Assembly (NCBI GenBank): GCA_030642335.1
Contig: DAOWNX010000011.1
Span: forward strand, 1-11,474
DNA: 11,474 nt
Origin: Caldisericota bacterium
GTDB lineage: Bacteria; Caldisericota; Caldisericia; Caldisericales; Caldisericaceae
Direction of reading: 5' to 3'
In this document: piece by piece, positions 5,950-11,474 of the stretch
Position numbering within the stretch: the stretch's first letter is position 1
Layout of the letters: every line of letters starts with the position of its first letter
Position numbers and translations under genes: made by a program
The notes under the pieces: model-generated
Database searches by the model: none
Told to the model about the DNA's origin: nothing
Seen by the model: the letters and a program-made list of their open reading frames with translations, nothing else

Positions 5950-7071
5950 ATGAAAAAGAAATTACTTTTAATTTTGATTGGAATGCTTATGTTTTCAATT
6001 TTTATTACAGGATGTGCCGGTGGAGTAAGTTTTCCAGATGTGACTGAATCTGGTGTGATTGTACAAATTGCAGGAAGAGGAAGGCCTATGGAAAATATTC
6101 CTCTTTCGGTCCGCATTACGAACAATACAACTGATTTTATTTCTGATGTGAAAGTAAAATTTATTTCAATTGACAACCGTTCTGACCTATCGCCCTTTGA
6201 ATTATGGAAGGGGGCAAGAGAAGTCGATATAAAAGAAATAGCCAACACTGCTATTGTTGAATCTGGGAAAGCGGTGACAGCTACATTTACAATTACTTCT
6301 TACGATTATATTGATACGAGAGCATACCCGGTGACATTTCAAGTGAGTTATAGGGATAATAACGGCACACTACAAACAATCACAAAGAATGGAATCATCG
6401 ATCTTGTTGTTCCAAATAAATTTTATAAGGCTATGAGGGATGTTATTGAATTTGTACATAGGTTTATTCCTAACTATGGACTTGCTATTATTCTTGTTAC
6501 GCTGTTGCTTAAGATTCTTACACACCCGTTAACAAAAAAACAGTTTAAATCTACTGCAGGAATGACAAAACTCCAGCCTGAAATTAAAAAGATTCAAAAG
6601 AAGTATAAAGGTGACCCTCAAAAAGCAAATAAGGAAACAATGAAACTCTATAAAGAGCACAATGTGAGTATGTTTGGAGGTTGTTTGCCGCTGCTTGTGC
6701 AGTGGCCGTTGCTCCTTGTTTTATTTGGTTCGCTTACTAATTATGCACCGTTTAACCTTGAGCGTTTTCTATGGCTTAGTAATTTAAATACCCCTGATGC
6801 ATATTACATTATGTCGGTACTTGTTCTTGTGTCTATGTTTGTTCAGAGTAAGACTTCACAAATGCCAGGGCAGGTACAGGAGCAGAACATGAAAATGATG
6901 ATGTATTTCTTGCCGGTTATTTTTGCAGTATGGTCAATCAAGTGGGCTCCATCTTTGCTTCTTTACTGGATTACATTCTCATTTGTTCAAGCAGGAGAAC
7001 AACTATATATTTTGAAGCATCTTGCACGAGTAACACAAATAGTTCCTAAAAAAGGCAAAGAAGAAAAATAA
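5950..7071 (+). CDS. yidC: Membrane protein insertase YidC/Oxa1 family, lipoprotein type with an extra extracytoplasmic domain
   Basis: YidC inserts and folds inner-membrane proteins, alone or with Sec. The 373-residue product starts with a lipoprotein signal: KKK, a hydrophobic run and lipobox ITGC with Cys22. Residues about 30-155 form a beta-rich extracytoplasmic segment (for example PLSVRITNN, DVKVKFISIDN, TATFTITS, VTFQVSYRDN) resembling an Ig-like fold. The insertase domain follows (about 158-358), with membrane segments near 176-192, 243-262, 284-299, 316-330 and 333-347. It contains the cytoplasmic helical hairpin MTKLQPEIKKIQKKYKGD and the GGCLPLLVQWPLL motif. In the first conserved segment, LVTLLLKILTHPLTKKQ, Lys188 sits where E. 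coli and B. subtilis YidC have the groove arginine. The Shine-Dalgarno sequence TAAGGAGG (5938-5945) is strong. Confidence 0.93.
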   Translation: MKKKLLLILIGMLMFSIFITGCAGGVSFPDVTESGVIVQIAGRGRPMENIPLSVRITNNTTDFISDVKVKFISIDNRSDLSPFELWKGAREVDIKEIANTAIVESGKAVTATFTITSYDYIDTRAYPVTFQVSYRDNNGTLQTITKNGIIDLVVPNKFYKAMRDVIEFVHRFIPNYGLAIILVTLLLKILTHPLTKKQFKSTAGMTKLQPEIKKIQKKYKGDPQKANKETMKLYKEHNVSMFGGCLPLLVQWPLLLVLFGSLTNYAPFNLERFLWLSNLNTPDAYYIMSVLVLVSMFVQSKTSQMPGQVQEQNMKMMMYFLPVIFAVWSIKWAPSLLLYWITFSFVQAGEQLYILKHLARVTQIVPKKGKEEK

Positions 7072-7072
7072 T

Positions 7073-7522
7073 ATGGAAGAACGAGAAATAAACAATTTTC
7101 TTGAAAGTTTTTTTAAGGTAGCAGAGGAAAATCCGTCCGTTGTTATAGAAAAAAAATATGGAAACTACTATGTTAACATCGAAGGGCTTTCTAACCCAGG
7201 ACTCTTTATAGGGAAAGAAGGGATTGTTTTGCGTTCCCTTCAGTACATATTAAATATATATGCACACAAAGAGGATAGAAATTTTCCAATGGTTATGTTA
7301 GATATTAATGGGTACAAGTTGAGACAGATAGAAATGCTTAAGACTATTGCTTTAAATGCAGCATTGCGTGCAAAGAGATTAAAGGAGCCTGTTTCCCTTA
7401 AACCGATGTCTGCCTCTGCTAGAAAAACTATTCATATGGCTCTGCATAACTACCCTAATATCTGGACACATAGTGCCGGGAAAGAGCCAAGAAGATATGT
7501 TGTAGTTGATTTAAAAAAGTGA
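7073..7522 (+). CDS. jag: Jag/KhpB-type RNA-binding protein (KH and R3H domains), lacking the Jag N-terminal domain
   Basis: Jag (KhpB) is an RNA-binding protein usually encoded beside yidC; in Gram-positive bacteria it forms a complex with KhpA and affects cell shape and RNA metabolism. The 149-residue product has a KH-like domain (about 22-85) with the GxxG loop GKEG at 47-50 in the context LFIGKEGIVLRSLQYILN. An R3H domain (about 86-147) has Arg117 and His121 in SARKTIHMAL, followed by THSAGKEPRRYVVV. The separate N-terminal Jag_N domain of longer homologues is absent; only about 20 residues precede the KH domain. Its ATG starts one base after the yidC stop with only a weak purine-rich stretch upstream. 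Its stop overlaps the mnmE GTG start. Confidence 0.92.
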   Translation: MEEREINNFLESFFKVAEENPSVVIEKKYGNYYVNIEGLSNPGLFIGKEGIVLRSLQYILNIYAHKEDRNFPMVMLDINGYKLRQIEMLKTIALNAALRAKRLKEPVSLKPMSASARKTIHMALHNYPNIWTHSAGKEPRRYVVVDLKK

Positions 7523-8865
7523 ATGATACAATTGTAGCAATTTCTACGCCAAAAGGTTTTGGTGGAATAGGAGTGGTGAGGCTTTCAGGCCCCGCCACTT
7601 TTTTTATAGGGCAGAAAGTTTTTTCTACAACTGTTAAAAAGCCCAGAACGGTTTATACCGGATATATTTTTAATCCGGATACGAAAGAGCGTATCGATGC
7701 AGGTATTGCCATTTATTTTAAATCTCCGCATTCCTATACGGGGGAGGATGTTTTTGAACTTCAGATGCATGGCGGAGTAAAAAATCTTGAGATAGTGGTT
7801 AAGATCCTCATTAAACTTGGTGCACGTCTTGCGGAAAGAGGAGAATTTACAAAGCGTGCTTTTCTTAATGACAAGCTGGATCTTATTGAAGCCGAAGCAG
7901 TAATTGAATTGATTGAAGCAAAAACAGAGAAGGCGTTAAAGGTTGCATCAGGCAGACTTTTTGGTGGAATAAGCGATAAAATATTCGAGATAAAAAAGAG
8001 ATTACTTTATACTATCTCAGCCATAGAAGGAGCAATAGATTTTCCGTTTGATGTAGAGACATTAAATGCTGGCCAACTTGAAAAGCAAATCACAGATGTT
8101 CTTAATCTCATTAATTTGCTGCTTTCAACATACAAAACAGGAAAAAGAATTGAAGAAGGGACAAAGGTTGTGATTGCAGGAAGGACAAATGTTGGGAAAT
8201 CTACATTGCTTAATGCTCTTTTAAAATTCGATAGAGCCATTGTCAGTGAAATTCCAGGCACAACAAGGGACACAGTGGAAGAGATGATAGATTTTTTTGG
8301 CATTCCTGTTCGATTTATCGATACGGCAGGAGTAAGAGAAACTAAAGATGTTATTGAGGTTTTAGGGAAAGAAAGAAGTGTAAAAGCAATTCAACAGGGA
8401 GATATTATACTTTTTATGTTTGATGCAAGTGAAATACTTACAGCAGAAGACAAAAAATTTGCCAAACTTACAAACGGAAAGGATCGTATTATTGTATTAA
8501 ATAAAACAGATCTCCCGGCAAAACTCACAATAAAAGAGCTAAAAAGTTTATTTAATAATGAAGATATTATTCAAATTTCTGCGCTTAAGAAGAAAGGTAT
8601 TAAGGTTCTCGAGCAGATAATCTATGATGAAATCCTCCCTAAAGAGATAGAGACTTTCTTTATCACAACAGAGAGAGAAAAGAACTGTTTAAAGGGTGTA
8701 GTCAAGCATCTTGAAAAGGCAAAAGAGCTTGTGGACTCAGGCAGAGACGAACTTGTTTCGGAAGAGCTAAAAGAAGCAATTATTTTGCTGGGAATACTCA
8801 CGGGAGAGAAAGTTTCAACGGAAATTCTTGATACAATTTTTTCGCGTTTTTGTATAGGCAAATAA
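7519..8865 (+). CDS. mnmE: tRNA uridine-5-carboxymethylaminomethyl(34) synthesis GTPase MnmE
   Basis: MnmE, with MnmG, modifies the wobble uridine (position 34) of certain tRNAs using GTP and a tetrahydrofolate one-carbon unit. The 448-residue product has the N-terminal folate-binding domain (NDTIVAISTPKGFGGIGVVRLSGP; TGEDVFELQMHGG at 74-86; GEFTKRAFLNDKLDLIEAEA at 108-127). The G domain has G1 GRTNVGKS (221-228), G2 TTRDT (248-252), G3 DTAG (268-271), G4 NKTD (328-331) and G5 SAL (354-356). It ends FCIGK with the conserved catalytic-site Cys445. G1 has Thr where Bacillus and E. coli have Pro. The start is GTG 7519: the frame has a stop at 7507-7509 and no other start between. GTGA overlaps the jag stop. 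No mnmG follows. Confidence 0.97.
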   Translation: MNDTIVAISTPKGFGGIGVVRLSGPATFFIGQKVFSTTVKKPRTVYTGYIFNPDTKERIDAGIAIYFKSPHSYTGEDVFELQMHGGVKNLEIVVKILIKLGARLAERGEFTKRAFLNDKLDLIEAEAVIELIEAKTEKALKVASGRLFGGISDKIFEIKKRLLYTISAIEGAIDFPFDVETLNAGQLEKQITDVLNLINLLLSTYKTGKRIEEGTKVVIAGRTNVGKSTLLNALLKFDRAIVSEIPGTTRDTVEEMIDFFGIPVRFIDTAGVRETKDVIEVLGKERSVKAIQQGDIILFMFDASEILTAEDKKFAKLTNGKDRIIVLNKTDLPAKLTIKELKSLFNNEDIIQISALKKKGIKVLEQIIYDEILPKEIETFFITTEREKNCLKGVVKHLEKAKELVDSGRDELVSEELKEAIILLGILTGEKVSTEILDTIFSRFCIGK

Positions 8866-9004
8866 TTTTTAACATTAGTACTTGCTAAATCTAGTTTTTA
8901 CGCTGGTTTTTGCTAAAATTTTCTAATTGGGATAAATAGGTGCTTTTTATTTAGCATTATTACTCTATTTCTTTAATCTTACCAAGCAGGTGTAATTAAT
9001 TTTC
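8866..9004. other. AT-rich spacer between mnmE and the molybdenum hydroxylase promoter, with short repeats
   Basis: No coding sequence and no convincing terminator were found after mnmE. The spacer holds two direct copies of TTGCTAAA (8882-8889 and 8910-8917). TGCTAAAT (8883-8890) has an exact inverted partner ATTTAGCA (8949-8956). TGCT (8941-8944) can also pair with AGCA (8953-8956) in a weak 4-bp hairpin. These may be operator half-sites or chance in AT-rich DNA. Confidence 0.3.
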
Positions 9005-9033
9005 TTGACTGTGCAATTTTTTTTATGTATAAT
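9005..9033 (+). promoter_or_regulatory. Near-consensus sigma70-type promoter of the molybdenum hydroxylase operon
   Basis: TTGACT (9005-9010) and a perfect TATAAT (9028-9033) are separated by the ideal 17 bp. Transcription would begin near 9040, about 38 nt before the start codon. This shows the gene is transcribed independently of the upstream housekeeping cluster. Confidence 0.85.
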
Positions 9034-9077
9034 GACGTTGTATTTAAAATTCAAAATGATTCAGAGGGGTGAACCAA

Positions 9078-11414
9078 ATGAGTTTTAAACATATTGGCAA
9101 AGATGTTCAATATCGTCCTGATGTTTTAGAGAGAGTAACTGGTGAAGCCATATTCATTGACGATATTAAGCTCCCCGGGATGCTTCATGCTCAAATATTA
9201 CATCCAAAATATGCTCACGCTAAGATTTTGTCTATCGATACATTAGAAGCTGAAAAAATGCCCGGCGTGTATAAAGTCATAACGGGTAAGAGATGGAAAA
9301 AACATTATGGTGATTGTATAAAAGATATGATGCCTATGGCTGTGGATAAAGTTCGTCATATTGGCGATGCAGTGGCAGCAGTCGTAGGTGATACTGAGAA
9401 ACATGCGCGAGAGGCACTTAAAAAAATAAGAGTTGAATATGAACCGCTTCCAGTCTACACCGATGCAATGGAAGCAATCAAAGAAGGTGTATGTCTTATA
9501 CATGAAAATAGTGATGAATATTTTCATGTATCTCCTCTTTATGAACCAATACCAAAAACAAACATTGCTGTACATTACAGGATAAAAAAGGGTGATGCTG
9601 TCAAAGGATTTAAAGAGGCAGATGTTGTTGTGGAAAGAGAGTTTAATTTTCCGCTTATGTCGGCAGCAGCTATTGAAGTACATGGTGCAATAGCTCTCTT
9701 TAGAATGGATAATACAATTGAAATCTGGACATCCAATGTGGGATCTTTTGCTGTAAGAGAGGAAGTTGCAAATTTATTTGATCTTCCCATAAGTGATGTG
9801 AGGGTTCATGTGCCATATATAGGAGGGTGTTTTGGTTATAAATCTGACCCCTCGCTAGGTCCGCTTATTGCATATATTGCAAGCTTTGTCCCGGGACATC
9901 CAATAAAATTGAGAGTCTCAAGACAGGAAGATTTTACAAGTACGTTTCTAGGGCGAGGCATAAGAACAAAAATGAAAATCGGAGCAAAGAAAGATGGCAT
10001 ATTTACTGGTATGGAAGCAAAACTGTACTTATCTACAGGGGCATACGCAGATACAGGATCGAATGTATTAATTGTTGCAACACAATCCGCAGGCGGAGTT
10101 TACGAGTTTCCTAATGCTGACGTAACTGGATACTCTGTTTATACAAATACTCCACCAGTTGGAGCATTGCGTGCTTATGGACATCCCGAAATACAATTTC
10201 CTCTTGAGCGTCTTGTGGACATTATTGCCCGGGAACTAGATATGTCCCCAGATGATGTTAGAAAGAAAAATTTTCTCTCGGAAGGTAAATCAAATGTTGT
10301 CGGGGAAATGATGAAGAAGAGCGATGGAGATCTGTATAAATGTATTGATAATGTGGAAAGAGTGATATTTTCCAAAGAAAAGCCAGAAGAAGATGAAAAT
10401 TATTATTATGGAAGAGGTGTTGCCGGGTTGATTAAATCTCCAAAAGCTCCAACATTTGCATCTAAAGGATGCCATATAAAATTTAATGTTGATGGAAGTG
10501 TTTCTGTTAATATGGCTGGTGCTGATGTCGGGCAAGGGCTCTTTATCCTTGTAAGGCAGATTGCTGCAGAAGCATTAAAATTGCCTTTAGAAAAAGTTAG
10601 AGTTTACAATGAAATTGATACACAATTTTCGCCATGGGAGTGGCAAACAGTAGGGTCTATGTTCACATTCCAGGGAGGCAACGCCATAATAAAAGCTGCA
10701 AATAAAGCAATCGAGATGTTGAAGAAAAATGCAGCTTTAGTACTGCATAGAGATGTTAGTGTGCTTGAATATGATGGCAATTATGTTTATGACAGATCAT
10801 ATCCGGATGTAAAAGTTCCTGTTAGCAAGATTTGCCGTGGTTATATTATGAAAGACGGAACAACAATCGGTGATGTTATTCAGGTGTCAAGCGATTTCAG
10901 GTTGCCAGGTGCTCAAAATCCAGATTCGGAAACAGGAATGGGAAGGACAGGCGTGAGTTATACGATGGGTGTTCAAGGGTGTGAACTTCGGATTGAAAAG
11001 AAAACGGGTAAGGTTATTATTGATAACTTTGCTACCTCTATTGACATAGGGAGAGTAATAAATCCATCCAATGCCAGAGGGCAGGTTGTAGGCGGGGTTG
11101 TTATGAGCATTGGTGAGACTCTTATGGAAGAGATAAAATTTGATAAAAACGGAAAATTGGTTAATGCCAACTTGTTGCAGTATAAACTGCCAACAATTTA
11201 CGATATGCCAGGAAAACAAATGATAGAGTTTGTAGAAACTCATGACGAAATAGGGCCATTTGGGGCGCGAGGAATAGGAGAACATCCAATGGTAGGAGTA
11301 GCCCCTGCCATATTGAATGCAATTTATGATGCAATTGGTTATGATTTTTACGAAATTCCGCTTACACCAGATAAGATCAAAGCTGTAATTGATGGGGACA
11401 CGGAGGTGGGGTAA
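9078..11414 (+). CDS. Xanthine dehydrogenase family molybdopterin-binding (large) subunit
   Basis: This is the catalytic Mo-cofactor subunit of a molybdenum hydroxylase (xanthine, aldehyde or CO dehydrogenase-like); substrate cannot be told from sequence. The 778-residue product opens IGKDVQYRPDVLERVTGEAIFIDDIKLPGMLHAQIL, the usual N-terminal domain. Cofactor-binding blocks are IGGCFGYK (248-255; family GGGFGGK), GALRAYGHPE (362-371; family RG.G.P), GADVGQG (481-487), VGSMFTFQGG (525-534; family GT..SR....G) and GARGIGEHP (729-737), in which Glu735 aligns with the catalytic glutamate. The CO-dehydrogenase AYRCSFR loop is not seen. An in-frame GTG at 9069 would add three residues but lies within AGAGGGGTG, the ribosome binding site, so ATG 9078 is preferred. 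It overlaps the next gene (TAATG). The product is soluble, with no signal peptide. Confidence 0.93.
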   Translation: MSFKHIGKDVQYRPDVLERVTGEAIFIDDIKLPGMLHAQILHPKYAHAKILSIDTLEAEKMPGVYKVITGKRWKKHYGDCIKDMMPMAVDKVRHIGDAVAAVVGDTEKHAREALKKIRVEYEPLPVYTDAMEAIKEGVCLIHENSDEYFHVSPLYEPIPKTNIAVHYRIKKGDAVKGFKEADVVVEREFNFPLMSAAAIEVHGAIALFRMDNTIEIWTSNVGSFAVREEVANLFDLPISDVRVHVPYIGGCFGYKSDPSLGPLIAYIASFVPGHPIKLRVSRQEDFTSTFLGRGIRTKMKIGAKKDGIFTGMEAKLYLSTGAYADTGSNVLIVATQSAGGVYEFPNADVTGYSVYTNTPPVGALRAYGHPEIQFPLERLVDIIARELDMSPDDVRKKNFLSEGKSNVVGEMMKKSDGDLYKCIDNVERVIFSKEKPEEDENYYYGRGVAGLIKSPKAPTFASKGCHIKFNVDGSVSVNMAGADVGQGLFILVRQIAAEALKLPLEKVRVYNEIDTQFSPWEWQTVGSMFTFQGGNAIIKAANKAIEMLKKNAALVLHRDVSVLEYDGNYVYDRSYPDVKVPVSKICRGYIMKDGTTIGDVIQVSSDFRLPGAQNPDSETGMGRTGVSYTMGVQGCELRIEKKTGKVIIDNFATSIDIGRVINPSNARGQVVGGVVMSIGETLMEEIKFDKNGKLVNANLLQYKLPTIYDMPGKQMIEFVETHDEIGPFGARGIGEHPMVGVAPAILNAIYDAIGYDFYEIPLTPDKIKAVIDGDTEVG

Positions 11415-11474
11415 TGGAAAAGATTACACTTGTGCTGAACGGAAAAAAAGAAACAATTTATTTTGAAGAAAGCG
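11414..11474 (+). CDS. N-terminal fragment of a probable 2Fe-2S small subunit of the molybdenum hydroxylase
   Basis: Only the first 20 codons are inside the window, reading MEKITLVLNGKKETIYFEES. The short beta-strand, N-G, beta-strand opening (ITLVLNGKKETIYF) is how CoxS/XdhC-type ferredoxin-like subunits begin. The ATG overlaps the large-subunit stop codon (TAATG), and GGAGGTGG (11402-11409) provides a strong Shine-Dalgarno sequence. The cysteine motifs that would confirm a [2Fe-2S] protein lie beyond the end, so the call rests on the opening residues and operon position. Confidence 0.7.
   Translation, partial: MEKITLVLNGKKETIYFEES

Noticed and set aside
8941..8956. Hairpin TGCT...AGCA as a terminator for mnmE
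   Set aside because: Only four base pairs with an eight-base loop and no following T tract.
9243..9683. Open frame of 146 codons on the minus strand inside the hydroxylase gene
   Set aside because: It is fully antisense to a well-supported gene, its translation is low-complexity and rich in Phe, Cys, His and Tyr, and it matches no family I recognise.
10887..11285. Open frame of 132 codons on the minus strand
   Set aside because: It lies antisense to conserved motifs of the hydroxylase C-terminus; a shadow frame.
1..11474. CRISPR array, tRNA/rRNA genes, insertion sequences, toxin-antitoxin or phage genes
   Set aside because: No regularly spaced repeats, cloverleaf-like segments, transposase motifs or terminal inverted repeats were seen; nearly all sequence is explained by core genes.

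Overview
The window is AT-rich (roughly two-thirds A+T by eye), gene-dense bacterial chromosome carrying the replication-initiation locus. All supported genes are on the + strand. Gene content (dnaA, dnaN, recF, a DciA-type DUF721 gene, then rpmH-rnpA-yidD-yidC-jag-mnmE) marks it as the chromosomal origin region. It does not follow the Bacillus/Clostridium order: there is no yaaA, remB or gyrB/gyrA after recF, and the rpmH cluster lies downstream of dnaN in the same direction rather than divergently upstream of dnaA. A lipobox YidC, a short Jag and a copper-amine-oxidase-like surface protein suggest a low-GC, Firmicutes-like or deep-branching lineage (Caldisericota is one possibility). The window alone does not settle the taxonomy.

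Layout. 3-713 is the C-terminal end of a probable surface protein (Fn3 plus copper amine oxidase N-terminal-like domain), closed by a strong intrinsic terminator at 741-770. 714-963 is the dnaA leader. dnaA (964-2274) is followed by a 221-bp spacer that looks like oriC: two perfect DnaA boxes, degenerate boxes, a GC-rich patch, a DnaA-trio-like TTA/CTA repeat and an AT-rich tract. dnaN, recF and dciA (2496-5202) follow with stop/start overlaps between recF and its neighbours. A promoter with an extended -10 then starts the rpmH-rnpA-yidD-yidC-jag-mnmE run (5275-8865), which is tightly packed with 4-bp overlaps or very short gaps. A 212-bp spacer with a near-consensus sigma70-type promoter precedes a molybdenum hydroxylase (xanthine dehydrogenase family) large subunit at 9078-11414. 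The first 20 codons of what is probably its 2Fe-2S small subunit run off the window end.

How the genes work together. DnaA opens the origin, DciA (inferred) recruits the replicative helicase, DnaN is the sliding clamp and RecF handles gap repair. RpmH, RnpA, YidD, YidC, Jag and MnmE form the conserved ribosome, tRNA-processing, membrane-insertion and tRNA-modification cluster. The terminal operon is accessory redox metabolism, transcribed independently.

I found no mobile element, CRISPR array, tRNA, rRNA or clear novel system. The points worth a second look are the origin architecture, the unusual gene order, the YidC with both a lipobox and an extra extracytoplasmic domain, the zinc-ribbon DciA, and motif deviations in RecF and the molybdenum hydroxylase.
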